DNA from: Leptospira sp.
GTDB lineage: Bacteria > Spirochaetota > Leptospiria > Leptospirales > Leptospiraceae
Length of the DNA stretch: 52,485 nucleotides
Assembly: GCA_009991425.1 (NCBI GenBank)
Contig: JAACWH010000040.1
Location: forward strand, 1-52,485
Direction: 5' to 3'
Shown piece after piece: positions 35,862 through 45,911 of the stretch. The first letter of the stretch is position 1. Every line of letters starts with the position of its first letter. The notes below the pieces were generated by a model, which was given only the letters and a program-made list of their open reading frames with translations, ran no database searches and was not told where the DNA came from. The translations under genes were made by a program, and so were the position numbers.

Positions 35862-36776
35862 TCATACTTGTCCTGGGAAATCCCCTGGCTTAGTCTTCCA
35901 ACGTCTATGCACCCAAAAATATTGTCCAGGTGTCTTTCTCACTTCTTCTTCCAAAGTTCTCGTCCATAACTCTGTATAATGTCGGATTGCCTTTTCCTTA
36001 TCCGGAAATTTTGTTTTATCAATGAATCCTAAATCAATTATATTTGCATGGACTTTTTTATCCTCTATGCCTCTAAGAAAATACAAAAGAATCATTTTAG
36101 CGTCTGTTAGGTAAGCCATTGTAATCGGCCCTTGGAATGTAGAAGCAGGTCTATTAAAAAAATTGACAAAGATTCCACTTTTACCTGCATTTTGATCAGC
36201 ACCAAAACCTACCCATTTTCCTTTCTTTAAGCCTCTAAAAGCAATGCTAGCCGATTCTTCCATAGGGACAAGAATGACTCCCGATTTTGCACGAATCTTC
36301 TTATACATTTTATCCACAAATTTGTTTCGAATTCTCTTGTATATTCCTATGGCCTGATGCCTAATTCCAAGCCAATGAACTAACATCTCCCATGTACCAA
36401 AATGTCCTGTGATCATTACTATCCCAACACCTTCTTTGGTAATACGTTCTTCTATTTGTTCAGAATCATTATCCCATACAAAATAATTTTTAATCCACTC
36501 ATCATCTATTCGTGGAGTATAAAAAGAATCAGCAGCCAACTCGCCTAAGTAGATAATATGATCTTCAAGGATTTTTTCCCTTTCTGATTCACTTATATCT
36601 GGAAAAGCATGCTTAATATTATCACGAGCAATTTTAATTTTACTACCAGCGAATGGTCTAATGCAACGAACAATTCCTCTTCCTAAAGCAAGACAAGCTT
36701 CATAAGAAAGAAAACGAAATGGTAGAAATATAATTTGTAAAAAGATAAATCCGATAATGTGTTCAATTTTTTTCAT
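35862..36776 (-). CDS. LpxL/HtrB-type lipid A lauroyl acyltransferase family
   Basis: From the chosen ATG the protein has 304 residues, usual for the family. The longer frame adds nine residues, but a GGA lies about eight bases before the ATG at 36776 and MKKIEHIIGFIFLQIIFLPF is a typical membrane-anchoring start. The catalytic motif is H-x4-E in TGHFGTWEMLVHWLG, with the downstream GVILVPMEES, VGFGADQNAGKSGIFVNFF and EEEVRKTPGQYFWVHRRWK blocks of the lauroyl/myristoyl acyltransferases. It would add a secondary acyl chain to lipid A, or act on a related lipid, at the inner membrane. A single copy lies here without other lipid A genes. Confidence 0.9.
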   Translation of the reverse strand: MKKIEHIIGFIFLQIIFLPFRFLSYEACLALGRGIVRCIRPFAGSKIKIARDNIKHAFPDISESEREKILEDHIIYLGELAADSFYTPRIDDEWIKNYFVWDNDSEQIEERITKEGVGIVMITGHFGTWEMLVHWLGIRHQAIGIYKRIRNKFVDKMYKKIRAKSGVILVPMEESASIAFRGLKKGKWVGFGADQNAGKSGIFVNFFNRPASTFQGPITMAYLTDAKMILLYFLRGIEDKKVHANIIDLGFIDKTKFPDKEKAIRHYTELWTRTLEEEVRKTPGQYFWVHRRWKTKPGDFPGQV

Positions 36777-36853
36777 ATCATTATTCCAAAATAATCCATT
36801 CAATAAGAATTCGATTTGATGATTCTATTTTAATTTAAGTCTAAGATTGTAAT

Positions 36854-37714
36854 ATGGCAATTGATTTAAAGAATAAAACAATCTTAATTACTGGTGCAAG
36901 TGACGGAATTGGTAAAAATACTGCAGTAAAATTAGCAAAAATGGGTGCAAATCTCATTTTGGTAGGACGAAATGAAGACAAGACTAAAAAAGTTTTAAAC
37001 GAAATCAATTCAATTTCTAGTTCACTATCAAATCATACCTATTTCATTGCAGATTTATCCCTTCCAAGTCAGGTCAAGAAATTAGCATTAGAAATCAAAA
37101 AGTCTGTTCCAAAAATTGATGTTCTCTTTAATAATGCTGGAGCTTTTTTCCAAGAAAAATCTATAACTGCCGAAGGACAAGAATCTACTTTTGCACTCAA
37201 CCATCTCAATTATTTTCTTTTAACGCATCACTTACTAGATGTAATTTCAAAATCTGAATCTCCACGTATTGTTAATACCTCTAGCCAAGCTCATGTTGGG
37301 ATTGATATCGATTTAGATAATTTGCAAGGTGAAAAGAATTATAGTGGCTGGAAAGCGTACCAAATGTCCAAGCTAGAAAATATTCTATTTTCTTTTGAAT
37401 TAGCGGATCGATTGAAAAATACAAAAATCACTGTAAATACATTTCATCCTGGTTTTGTTGATACCAATTTCGGGGATAACAATGGAGGATTCTTTGGTAA
37501 TTTGCTTAAAGTAGCTAAAAAGTTGATAGCAATCAATGAAGACAAAGGCTCAGAAACAAGTACCTATCTTTGCTCATCTGCAGAAGTAGATAATGTAACA
37601 GGTAAATACTTTGATAAATGCAAGATGAAAACTAGCTCTCCCCAATCCAGAGATATGGAAACAAGAAAGAAGCTTTGGAACCTTACAGAAGAAATTCTAA
37701 AAGATCATTTATAA
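36854..37714 (+). CDS. Short-chain dehydrogenase, retinol-dehydrogenase-like
   Basis: The protein has 286 residues and is a classical SDR. The cofactor motif is TGASDGIG at 13-20, the structural NNAG at 93-96, the catalytic Ser at 143-144 and Tyr169/Lys173 in YQMSK. The layout with HLNYFLLTHHLL and NTFHPGFVDTNF resembles the retinol dehydrogenase 11-14 and WWOX-like branch, which contains enzymes for many lipophilic alcohols. It lies 4 kb from the carotenoid oxygenase, on the other strand, so a functional link is only a guess. It diverges from the acyltransferase gene. Confidence 0.9.
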   Translation: MAIDLKNKTILITGASDGIGKNTAVKLAKMGANLILVGRNEDKTKKVLNEINSISSSLSNHTYFIADLSLPSQVKKLALEIKKSVPKIDVLFNNAGAFFQEKSITAEGQESTFALNHLNYFLLTHHLLDVISKSESPRIVNTSSQAHVGIDIDLDNLQGEKNYSGWKAYQMSKLENILFSFELADRLKNTKITVNTFHPGFVDTNFGDNNGGFFGNLLKVAKKLIAINEDKGSETSTYLCSSAEVDNVTGKYFDKCKMKTSSPQSRDMETRKKLWNLTEEILKDHL

Positions 37715-37834
37715 GATAAGCTTTTCATTATTCAACTCGTTCAATTGAAAATTGAAACTATTCATTCTTCCATTTGTTCTAATTAACTTTTTTGAGATTA
37801 AGTCCCTTGCTCACGGAACTTAATTAATCATAGG

Positions 37835-38308
37835 CTAAATCATGCCTGAGCCGACAAAGGCGCAGGCAATAGCATCCCAAGCATCATCATGACCTTTCAC
37901 ATCCACACCTAATATAATTTGTATGGAACGACGGATCGCTTTTTTATCAGCTGAACCAGAAGCAGAAACTCCTTTCTTAATTTGATTAGCTGTTAACTCA
38001 TAAATTGGTATGGAATTTTGGCCAAGTATCAATAGAATAACTCCTCTAGCCTCATAAACCATTTGAGCGGTTTTTTTATTTTTAGCGAAGAATAAATTTT
38101 CAACACAAGCTCTCTCAGGCTTGTGGAATTGAATCAATCTTTGTAATTCTGCATAGATATAAATTAGATTTTCAGGGGATTTAGTTTTCGCCGGAACCTC
38201 AATAGTTCCATATTCTAAAATTTCAGGTCGAGTTCTTGAGCTAGAATTTTTCTTTAGGAAGGCAAAACCAAGCCTGTGGGAACCTGGATCGATTCCCATT
38301 ACAATCAT
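37835..38308 (-). CDS. ruvC: Holliday junction resolvase RuvC
   Basis: The protein has 157 residues. Catalytic acids are in place: Asp7 (MGIDPGSHRLG), Glu70 (VENLFF) and the Asp pair in HDDAWDAIACA (Asp142/Asp145), matching the RuvC active site. It cuts Holliday junctions symmetrically together with RuvAB during recombination repair. It is the last gene of a minus-strand run and lies 133 bases downstream of yebC, a common neighbour. ruvA and ruvB are not in this window. Confidence 0.96.
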   Translation of the reverse strand: MIVMGIDPGSHRLGFAFLKKNSSSRTRPEILEYGTIEVPAKTKSPENLIYIYAELQRLIQFHKPERACVENLFFAKNKKTAQMVYEARGVILLILGQNSIPIYELTANQIKKGVSASGSADKKAIRRSIQIILGVDVKGHDDAWDAIACAFVGSGMI

Positions 38309-38441
38309 AGAACAAAGCCTAGTTTCATTTTAGCTGAATAAATAATTAAATCTATCTCAGAAAGAAGTGCTTTAGTTGAGATTTGCATAATGAATTTGAT
38401 ATAATTAGTATGAGAATATGTTTTTGAAATTGAATCTATTT

Positions 38442-39185
38442 TCAATCCAATTCAAGCCCTTCAGCCATTTCAAAATTCGAACTTACACTTTGAACATCAT
38501 CATTTGCTTCTAAGTTATCAATTAATTTTATAACTTTTTCAGCTATTTCCTTGTCAGAGATTTCAACAGTTGTCATAGGAATGAATTTGACTTCCGATTC
38601 CTCTGTAGCTAATTCTTTTGAATTAAGTGCATTTTGTACATCTTCGTAGGAATCTGGAGGACAGGTAATCGAATAGATTCCATCTTCGTTGCTAATATCT
38701 TCAGCGCCTGCACCTACAGCTAATTCGAAAAGTTCTTCCTCAGAAATAAGCTCAGTCTTCAAGGTTATCAAACCTTTTCTTTCAAATAATCTTGATACTG
38801 ATCCAGGATTGCCCAATGATCCACCTAATTTAGTTAAGATGCTTTTAATTTCAGGTGTGGTTCTTGATTTCTTATCTGTAAGTGCATCAACTAAAATTCC
38901 TACTCCACCTGGCGCATAGCACTCATATAAAAATTCTTCGTAGACCTGACCTTCCAGTCCTCCGGTTCCTTTTTTAATTGCCCTTTCGATATTATCTTTA
39001 GGCATATTAGAACCTTTTGCTTTTGTGATAGCAAGTCTAAGTCGCGGGTTTGCTTCGGGATCACCGCCATTTTCTTTGGCAGCAACAGAAATTTCTTTGG
39101 CTATTTTAGTAAAAATGGCACCGCGTTTTGCATCCAAGGCTCCTTTTTTTCTTCGAATAGTTGCCCATTTTGAATGTCCCGACAT
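38442..39185 (-). CDS. yebC: YebC/PmpR-family regulator or translation factor
   Basis: The protein has 247 residues and begins with the family hallmark [39 protein letters not shown] and [18 protein letters not shown] are also diagnostic. Members were named as transcriptional regulators, and more recent work assigns some a role in relieving ribosome stalling at proline runs. It sits between the OmpA-like gene and ruvC. Confidence 0.97.
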   Translation of the reverse strand: MSGHSKWATIRRKKGALDAKRGAIFTKIAKEISVAAKENGGDPEANPRLRLAITKAKGSNMPKDNIERAIKKGTGGLEGQVYEEFLYECYAPGGVGILVDALTDKKSRTTPEIKSILTKLGGSLGNPGSVSRLFERKGLITLKTELISEEELFELAVGAGAEDISNEDGIYSITCPPDSYEDVQNALNSKELATEESEVKFIPMTTVEISDKEIAEKVIKLIDNLEANDDVQSVSSNFEMAEGLELD

Positions 39186-39238
39186 ACGTATCTCCTAAAT
39201 CTATTTCGATTCCAATTTGAAATTACAGCCTTTACTGT

Positions 39239-40351
39239 CTATTTGATTTCTAGAACGCTAAATTCAACTCTACGATTTTTCATTCTACCTTCTTGGGTGG
39301 AATTACTAGCAACTGTGTCTGTTTCTCCATAACCACGAGATTCTAGATTTGATGCAGACACACCTTTTGAAATTAAATAATCATATACAATTTTAGCACG
39401 GTGCTCAGAAAGTTTTTGGTTATCTTCTTCCGTTCCAATCCAACAAGTATGTCCAGCAATACGAACAATTAAATCATCATGCTTTTTCAAAACATTGGCT
39501 AATTCATCCAATGCATTTCTTCCCTCATTCGTAAGAACTTCAGCATTACGAGAAAAAGGTACCTGCAAATGATTTACAAAACTAATGCTACTTTTCTTAG
39601 AATTAATGTCGTAAGGTTTTCTAACAATAGGAGCTGCTTCTTTAGGATCTTTCAAATACTCAGATTCGGATGTAGGACCTTGGTCAGTCTTACTTTCATT
39701 CGTATTTTCATTCTCTGCAATTGAATCCGTCTTAGAAGAATTATCTTCTTCAGATTTAATTTCTTCAACTGGTTCTAATTTTTCAATAGTTTCAAAACCT
39801 TGCTCTTGTTCAATTTCAGGAGAGACATTTCCCTTAGGTCGACAAACACTCCAAGTTATTCCAAGTAATAAAAGTAGAAATAATACTATCAATCCAATCC
39901 GAATCATTCTTTTTTTCCTTTTGTCTTCTAGCTTATCAATATCACTAACATTTGATTTGTGGTATTCTACTAAACCACGGTAATCTGAATCATCTTCTTC
40001 TAAAACGTCTTGATCCAAGTTAGCTTCTATTGAAGTTGTTATACTTTCAGGCTTCTCCTTTTTCTTTTTGGTAGGAGAGGCATGAAGAGCGGCAAATCTT
40101 CTGATTTCTTTACGAATGTATTCATCCGCTTCGGGAGTAAAAATATAATTATCCCGAATATACTTCATTGTTTTCTTCTCTGTTGAAGTATATTCTTGTC
40201 CATCAGCAAGTGCGAGAAATAATTTCTCAGCAAGTTTGATTCCAATTACGGGCTTGCCATCCTCTGTTGTAGGTTTCGCTTTCTTGACAACATCAAGCAT
40301 GCCTTTGTCGTAATTCTTTCCGTCGATTTGTTTGTAATAAGTTCCAGTCAT
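39239..40351 (-). CDS. OmpA-domain protein with cytoplasmic N-terminus
   Basis: The protein has 370 residues. A ~148-residue cytoplasmic part comes first, then a single transmembrane helix at about 150-170 (IGLIVLFLLLLLGITWSV), an acidic periplasmic linker (~175-250), and a C-terminal OmpA/MotB-type peptidoglycan-binding domain (VRIAGHTCWIGTEEDN, then LSEHRAKIVYDYLISKGV, RGYGETDTVAS and NRRVEF). The N-terminal part (YYKQIDGKNYDKGMLD and ADEYIRKEIRRFAA) has no known fold that I recognise. It is 27 bases downstream of the AAA+ regulator and 53 bases upstream of yebC. It may link a cytoplasmic process to the cell wall. Confidence 0.85.
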   Translation of the reverse strand: MTGTYYKQIDGKNYDKGMLDVVKKAKPTTEDGKPVIGIKLAEKLFLALADGQEYTSTEKKTMKYIRDNYIFTPEADEYIRKEIRRFAALHASPTKKKKEKPESITTSIEANLDQDVLEEDDSDYRGLVEYHKSNVSDIDKLEDKRKKRMIRIGLIVLFLLLLLGITWSVCRPKGNVSPEIEQEQGFETIEKLEPVEEIKSEEDNSSKTDSIAENENTNESKTDQGPTSESEYLKDPKEAAPIVRKPYDINSKKSSISFVNHLQVPFSRNAEVLTNEGRNALDELANVLKKHDDLIVRIAGHTCWIGTEEDNQKLSEHRAKIVYDYLISKGVSASNLESRGYGETDTVASNSTQEGRMKNRRVEFSVLEIK

Positions 40352-40378
40352 AGGGGTTTCTTTAATTTACGGTAAAGT

Positions 40379-41941
40379 CTATGCGGTACCCGAAAAGAAG
40401 TCCACTAAAAATTGATTATTTCGAATTTTATACTGCAAAGCACCTCTAGATATACCTAGCAATTTTGCTGCTTCTTCTTGCGTATTCGCTCTTTGAAATG
40501 CTTCTCTAATCCACATAGCTTCCAATCTTTCAGTGGCAATTTTTAAAGAAAGATTATCCGTTGGGCTTAACATATCTAAATTCATATTGTTCGCTGTTGC
40601 CTGATTAGGTGAATCAGAAGAACCTAGATCTATGCTTTCTTTTGATGGAAAATTAGTAGACTCTGATTTACCAAGTATCTCCCCTTGGAAATGATTGGGA
40701 GATATTTCTGTTTGAGCATTTACAATGATTGAATATTGAATAAGATTCCTTAGTTGCCTTACATTTCCAGGCCAAGAGTAATTACTTAAGACTTTGATTG
40801 CATCGGGAGAGATTGTCTTCGATTTTCCATAAACTCTATTGAATTCTAAAATAAAATAATGAGCAAGCAAAGGAATGTCTCCCCTCCTTTCCCTTAGAGG
40901 GGGAAGTCGCAAAGGAATCTCTGCAAGTCGATAATAAAGATCTAAATCAAAAGCTTCCTTTTCTATATCATTTATTAAATCTCGACTAGTTCCAGAAATG
41001 ATTCGAATATTCAGATTCGTTAAAGATTTTCCTTGGATCAATTTCCCATTTTTAAGAACTTTCAATAATCGCTTTTGTAATTCTTTGGGTAAATCACCTA
41101 TCGAATCCAGAAATAAAGTTCCGTGATTTGCTTTCTCTAATTTTCCTTTTAAGATACGATTTTCTGTCCCCACCTCACCTGCACCAAATAACTCTACTTC
41201 TAATAGATCACTTGATAAGGCAGAGCAATCAACTGTTTCGAAAGGAAATTTTTTTCTAGATGAAAGCCTATGCAAAGATAAGGCAACAAGATGTTTGCCC
41301 GTTCCCTCTTCGCCTAATATGAGTACGGATGTTTCAGTGGAAGCAATATTACGAATCCTTGATTTCAGAAAAAGTATCTGAGCATCATAACCGATCAATG
41401 CTTCCAATGGCTCAGCACTTTCCTTATGAATCGAGACTGCATCCTTTGCGATACGCTCTTCCAAAAGCACAAAAGTCAATTGGTTAGCAAAAACTTGAGA
41501 ACGATTGATTGCAATTTGATTAAAATGGTTCTTCTTATCGGATTCAATATTTAAAACACCAATCGTTTCGCCTTGTGCAATCAAGGGAATTGCAAGTTCT
41601 GATTGAACGGAATCAATAAGTTTCACATAATTTGGATCAATTGTGACATCAGGGCAATAAATAATTTCTTTCTTTGCTGCAGACATACCTGTGATCCCAA
41701 CACTGAATGGAAATTTCGCGGCAAGTTTCTTTTCTCCATCCATGCCTTTGGCAGCAACAATCGTAAGTAGTTGTTGGTCGGGATCTGTAAGAGAAATGCT
41801 ACCCGTTGAAGCATCAAATAATCGTAAAGATTCATCTAAGATAAAATCCATCTTTTCAGAAATTAATTTTTTCTTTCTGAGTTCTTCTTGAATATATGAG
41901 ATCCATTCCGAGAAGTCTTTTTCTTGGTTTGCGTTTTTCAT
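40379..41941 (-). CDS. GAF - AAA+ - Fis-type regulator lacking the GAFTGA motif
   Basis: The protein has 520 residues: a GAF domain (~25-160), an AAA+ domain of the enhancer-binding type (~180-410) and a Fis-type helix-turn-helix (~475-510, EEAAKLLGISRGALQYKIR). The Walker A is GEEGTGKH at 210-217. The loop after ELFG (250-253) reads GAGEVGTENRILKG, so the sigma-54-contacting GAFTGA motif is missing, and Walker B is LFLDS (276-280) with Ser in place of the catalytic Glu. The arginine-finger region LRERRGDI is kept. It probably binds DNA and nucleotide but does not activate sigma-54 promoters in the usual way. It follows prfB by 17 bases. Confidence 0.9.
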   Translation of the reverse strand: MKNANQEKDFSEWISYIQEELRKKKLISEKMDFILDESLRLFDASTGSISLTDPDQQLLTIVAAKGMDGEKKLAAKFPFSVGITGMSAAKKEIIYCPDVTIDPNYVKLIDSVQSELAIPLIAQGETIGVLNIESDKKNHFNQIAINRSQVFANQLTFVLLEERIAKDAVSIHKESAEPLEALIGYDAQILFLKSRIRNIASTETSVLILGEEGTGKHLVALSLHRLSSRKKFPFETVDCSALSSDLLEVELFGAGEVGTENRILKGKLEKANHGTLFLDSIGDLPKELQKRLLKVLKNGKLIQGKSLTNLNIRIISGTSRDLINDIEKEAFDLDLYYRLAEIPLRLPPLRERRGDIPLLAHYFILEFNRVYGKSKTISPDAIKVLSNYSWPGNVRQLRNLIQYSIIVNAQTEISPNHFQGEILGKSESTNFPSKESIDLGSSDSPNQATANNMNLDMLSPTDNLSLKIATERLEAMWIREAFQRANTQEEAAKLLGISRGALQYKIRNNQFLVDFFSGTA

Positions 41942-41958
41942 TTTTATGTTTTAATATA

Positions 41959-43098
41959 TTAGGATTTTACTACTGATTCATTCTCTTTTTGTAAAATTCG
42001 TGACTTTAAATATGCCATGATAAATGGCTCTAAATCTCCATCCATAACTCCATTTACATTCGCAGTCTCGTAATCAGTTCGATGGTCTTTTACCATATTG
42101 TAAGGATGGAAGACGTAACTTCTTATTTGGGAACCCCAAGCTATATCACGCTTTTCTCCACCCGATTTTTCTTTTTCTTCGTCGGCTTTTCTCTTCTCGA
42201 GATCATACAATCTAGCTTTCAACATTTTCATAGCCGTGTCGCGGTTTTTAATTTGAGATCTTTCATTCTGGCAAGATACAACAATTCCTGTTGGAATATG
42301 AGTCATCCGAACAGCAGAGTCGGTTGTGTTGACGTGCTGTCCACCTGCACCTGAGGATCTATAAACGTCTACTCGTAGATCTTTATCATCGACTTGGATA
42401 TCAATATCATCGTCTAACTCTGGCGTAACATATACTGATGCAAAGGATGTATGTCTTCTCTTATTGGAATCGAAAGGTGAAATACGAACGAGTCTGTGAA
42501 CTCCTGATTCACTCTTCAAATATCCGAAGGACTTCTCTCCCTTGATATAAAGAGTAGCATTTTTAATTCCGGCTTGTTCTCCTTCTTGAATGTCAATAAG
42601 ATCTGGTTTATAACCTTTTTTCTCTAAGTAACGAGTGAACATACGAAGAAGCATTTCAGCCCAGTCTTGGCTTTCTGTTCCGCCTGCTCCCGGATGAATA
42701 TTGATAAATGCATTTTTATCATCATCTTTTCCATTGAGAGCTTCTGCCATTTGAAGACTTTCTAATTTATCTAATATTGTTTGGTAATCCTCATTTAGAG
42801 ACTTAATGCCTTCTTCACCCATTTCTTCCATGGTCATCTCTATAAGATCGGGAAAATCAAAAAGCTCTTTCTTTAGCTCTAACCAAGGTTCGATCTTCAT
42901 TGATAATTCATTTTTCTTTTGAGTAATCTCTCTGGCCTTATCTGGATCATCCCAAAGAGTAGGATCCTTTGTTCTTTCTTCGAGAGAATTCAATCTGTCA
43001 TAATCTTCTTGAAGATTCAATTGTTTCCAATAGTTTTCATAAGATTCTATTGACTCTTTAGCTAGACGAAGTAGTTCTTTAGGTGGTTTAAAATCCAT
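41959..43098 (-). CDS. prfB: Peptide chain release factor 2
   Basis: The protein has 379 residues. The stop-codon recognition tripeptide SPF is at 207-209, which marks RF2 (UAA/UGA) rather than RF1, and the hydrolysis motif GGQ is at 252-254 ([16 protein letters not shown]). The reading frame is continuous from an ATG that aligns with the usual N-terminus, so the programmed +1 frameshift of many prfB genes is absent here. It heads the minus-strand run that continues with the AAA+ regulator. It diverges from an acyl-CoA dehydrogenase gene over 123 bases. Confidence 0.97.
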   Translation of the reverse strand: MDFKPPKELLRLAKESIESYENYWKQLNLQEDYDRLNSLEERTKDPTLWDDPDKAREITQKKNELSMKIEPWLELKKELFDFPDLIEMTMEEMGEEGIKSLNEDYQTILDKLESLQMAEALNGKDDDKNAFINIHPGAGGTESQDWAEMLLRMFTRYLEKKGYKPDLIDIQEGEQAGIKNATLYIKGEKSFGYLKSESGVHRLVRISPFDSNKRRHTSFASVYVTPELDDDIDIQVDDKDLRVDVYRSSGAGGQHVNTTDSAVRMTHIPTGIVVSCQNERSQIKNRDTAMKMLKARLYDLEKRKADEEKEKSGGEKRDIAWGSQIRSYVFHPYNMVKDHRTDYETANVNGVMDGDLEPFIMAYLKSRILQKENESVVKS

Positions 43099-43157
43099 TC
43101 AATAAAGAATTTCCATACTAGGTGAATTTTTCAAGGAGAAAACAAAGGCTTGGAAAT

Positions 43158-43184
43158 TTGACTTTGACGATTTCTCCCTATACA
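43158..43184 (+). promoter_or_regulatory. Promoter-like sequence for the acyl-CoA dehydrogenase-trp run
   Basis: TTGACT (43158-43163), a 15-base spacer and TATACA (43179-43184). The hexamers are good, the spacer is short. A leader of about 30 bases and a GAGG (43213-43216) precede the ATG at 43222. Confidence 0.38.
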
Positions 43185-43221
43185 GGAATTTAGTACCAAA
43201 CTTTGCCAAATAGAGGCTTTT

Positions 43222-44388
43222 ATGATAGATTTTTCCCTCACTGATGAACAAAAAGCGTTGCGTGACCTCGCAAGAGACTTTGCTAAGAACGAAATGATGC
43301 CAAAAGCGGAACATCATGACCATACTGGTGAGTATCCTATGGAAGTTTTGAAGAAAGCTTGGGAAATTGGCCTTATGAATATTCATATCGAACCTGAATA
43401 CGGCGGTGCTGGAATGGGCGATCTGGACGATGTTATTATGAATGAAGAATTATTTGCTGGATGTTCTGGTATGGCGACTGCCATGCTTGCCAATCATTTA
43501 GCACTAGCTCCTGTTCTAGTAGGTGCGAGTCACGAACTCAAGAAAAAGTATCTAGAGCCTATGACTCGTGAATTTGGAATTTGCGCTTACGCAGTTACTG
43601 AACCAGGTGCAGGATCAGATGTTGCAGGAATTCGGACCACAGCAAAGCGTGTTGGAGATGAATACATAATCAATGGTTCTAAAATGTGGATCACAAATGC
43701 TGGTTATGCGGATTGGTTTTTTGTCTTAGCTAAGACTGATCCAGCTGCTGGGCACAAAGGTATGACTGGTTTTATCGTAGAAGCTAAATCTCCCGGACTT
43801 ATTATTGGAAAAAAAGAAAAGAACATGGGACAACGATGTTCTGATACAAGAGGTTTAACTTTCGAGGATGTAAAAGTTCCTATTTCCAATATGGTTGGAA
43901 AAGAAGGCGAAGGCTTCAAGATTGCAATGGCAGCTTTTGACCACACTCGCCCTGGAGTTGCTATGGGAGCCGTTGGTGTTGCTCGTGCTGCGATGGAGCA
44001 TTCTATTCGCTATGCCAATACTCGTTCGGCTTTCGGTAAACCTATTTCCATCAACCAAGGTGTGAGTTTCATCCTCGCTGAGATGGCTCGTGATGTGGAA
44101 GCAGGAAGATTGCTTTGCTACCAAGCAGCTTGGATGATAGACAATGGATATAGAAATACTTACCAAGCTTCTATTGCCAAAATGTTTTGTGCTGATATGT
44201 GTATGAGAGTTTGTACAGATGCAGTTCAAATTTTTGGTGGATACGGTTTCAATGAAGAATACCCAGTTGAAAAATTAATGCGTGATGCCAAAATTTTCCA
44301 AATCTATGAAGGAACATCCCAAATCCAAAGAGTGATTGTTTCTAAATTTCTCAATGATGGCAAAGGAATAGAAGGTCCAAACATCTGA
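43222..44388 (+). CDS. Acyl-CoA dehydrogenase (short-chain type)
   Basis: The protein has 388 residues, the standard length. All blocks are present: [18 protein letters not shown] at the start, [28 protein letters not shown], the [16 protein letters not shown] block and [12 protein letters not shown] with the catalytic Glu. It oxidises short- or branched-chain acyl-CoA with FAD and hands electrons to ETF. Its stop overlaps the probable CTG start of trpE by four bases, so the two genes are translationally coupled although their pathways are unrelated. Confidence 0.95.
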   Translation: MIDFSLTDEQKALRDLARDFAKNEMMPKAEHHDHTGEYPMEVLKKAWEIGLMNIHIEPEYGGAGMGDLDDVIMNEELFAGCSGMATAMLANHLALAPVLVGASHELKKKYLEPMTREFGICAYAVTEPGAGSDVAGIRTTAKRVGDEYIINGSKMWITNAGYADWFFVLAKTDPAAGHKGMTGFIVEAKSPGLIIGKKEKNMGQRCSDTRGLTFEDVKVPISNMVGKEGEGFKIAMAAFDHTRPGVAMGAVGVARAAMEHSIRYANTRSAFGKPISINQGVSFILAEMARDVEAGRLLCYQAAWMIDNGYRNTYQASIAKMFCADMCMRVCTDAVQIFGGYGFNEEYPVEKLMRDAKIFQIYEGTSQIQRVIVSKFLNDGKGIEGPNI

Positions 44389-45911
44389 AAGAATTCTCTC
44401 TAACACTTGAGGAGTTCCGTGAATCAAGTAAGCGCGGAAACCTCATACCGATTTTTAAACAATTTTTATGTGATAAGGAAACTCCTGTTTCCTTATTTTT
44501 AGATTGGGGTATGGATGCAGCAGAAGATTCTGTTCTTTTAGAATCTGTAATCGCTGGAGAATCCTTAGGAAGAAATTCATTTCTAGCAAGAGATCCTTCT
44601 CTTACTCTAAAAGGAAGAGAGGGACAATTTATCCTCAGGACAAGAGATACAAATGGAACCTATTCGGAAGAAGCTATTTCTTCTACTGATCCTTTGCTGA
44701 TCCTGGAAGACAAAATTGGATCAATTAAGCAAGCAACAGATCCAAGACTTCCTTCCTTCCAAGGGGGAGCTATTGGTTTCCTTGCCTATGATGCGATTAG
44801 GTACTATGAAGTTATTCCTGATTCTAAACATAACGAAGAAAATCACCCTGATACCTATTTCGGAATCTACCATGATCTTATCGTTATAGATCATATCGAT
44901 CATACCGTAAAAATTGTAAGCAATGCATACGTCCCTAATGAAGGGAATCTAGAATCTGCTTACCAACAAGCAATTGAATCCATTCAAAGAATTGAAGAAC
45001 AAGTTTTTCAGAATCCTAAAAATCATCCTTCCATTGTTATCCCTGAGAATTCAGAATCCTCCCTAGTATTAGATCCAGTTATGGGCGATGATCATTACAA
45101 AGAAGCGGTTGAAAAGGCTAAGGAATATATTTTTGCAGGAGACATTTTCCAAGTAGTTCCTTCGAGAAAGGTTCGTTTCAAACCTGAGGTTCCTGCTTTT
45201 CAAATCTATAGGGCTTTACGTGCAGTAAATCCTTCGCCTTATATGTATTTTATGAAACTAGGTTCTTTGCAAATAGTAGGAAGTTCTCCAGAAATTTTAG
45301 TAAAACATACCCTAGAAAAGACTACACTTCGACCCATTGCTGGTACTAAGCATAGAGGAAAGAATAACACAGAAGATGAGGCTTTAGCAAAAGATCTTCT
45401 ATCCGACCAAAAGGAAGTTTCTGAGCATATCATGCTTGTGGATTTAGGTCGGAATGATTTAGGAAGAATTTCCGAAGCTGGAACTGTTGTTGTAGAAGAT
45501 TTCAAATTTATTGAAAAGTATTCTCATGTGATGCACATCGTTAGTCAATGTGTTGGCAAAATTCGAAATGATAAATCTGTATATGATGTTATTAGAGCAA
45601 CGCTTCCAGCAGGCACTGTTTCTGGTGCACCGAAGATTCGAGCAATGGAAATCATAGATGAATTAGAAAATAATCATCGAGGAATCTACTCCGGTGGACT
45701 TGGATATATTTCATTTGCAGGAGAAATGGATTTAGCAATTATCATTCGAACTATTCTTATTGATGGAGATACAGGCTATCTCCAAGCAGGAGGAGGAATA
45801 GTCTATGACTCAGACCCTGAGGCAGAACTGCAAGAAACCAAGAATAAAATGGCTGGAATGCTGAAGGCTATTGAATTTGCACGCCATGGTTTGAAAGGAG
45901 AACTTAAATGA
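44385..45911 (+). CDS. trpE: Anthranilate synthase component I
   Basis: The first in-frame ATG is at 44511, but the 42 codons before it encode conserved TrpE N-terminal sequence ([20 protein letters not shown], then [12 protein letters not shown]), so the gene must start earlier. The frame is open back to 44358 and offers no ATG, GTG or TTG; CTG at 44385, nine bases after GAAGG and overlapping the previous stop, is the best choice. The protein then has 508 residues, normal for TrpE. The catalytic block includes [13 protein letters not shown] and [15 protein letters not shown]. With TrpG it makes anthranilate from chorismate, the first step to tryptophan. A sequencing error at the start is an alternative. 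Confidence 0.93.
   Translation: MKEFSLTLEEFRESSKRGNLIPIFKQFLCDKETPVSLFLDWGMDAAEDSVLLESVIAGESLGRNSFLARDPSLTLKGREGQFILRTRDTNGTYSEEAISSTDPLLILEDKIGSIKQATDPRLPSFQGGAIGFLAYDAIRYYEVIPDSKHNEENHPDTYFGIYHDLIVIDHIDHTVKIVSNAYVPNEGNLESAYQQAIESIQRIEEQVFQNPKNHPSIVIPENSESSLVLDPVMGDDHYKEAVEKAKEYIFAGDIFQVVPSRKVRFKPEVPAFQIYRALRAVNPSPYMYFMKLGSLQIVGSSPEILVKHTLEKTTLRPIAGTKHRGKNNTEDEALAKDLLSDQKEVSEHIMLVDLGRNDLGRISEAGTVVVEDFKFIEKYSHVMHIVSQCVGKIRNDKSVYDVIRATLPAGTVSGAPKIRAMEIIDELENNHRGIYSGGLGYISFAGEMDLAIIIRTILIDGDTGYLQAGGGIVYDSDPEAELQETKNKMAGMLKAIEFARHGLKGELK

Noticed and set aside
43099..43386. Minus-strand open frame of 95 codons directly upstream of prfB
   Set aside because: Mostly antisense to the start of the acyl-CoA dehydrogenase gene and reads as unstructured Phe/Ser/Lys-rich sequence; not an N-terminal prfB part.
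43855..44229. Minus-strand open frame of 124 codons
   Set aside because: Lies wholly inside a clear acyl-CoA dehydrogenase gene, His/Ser-rich with no domain, no ribosome binding site of note.
44511..45911. trpE starting at the first ATG
   Set aside because: The 42 codons upstream are clearly conserved TrpE sequence, so this start would truncate the protein.
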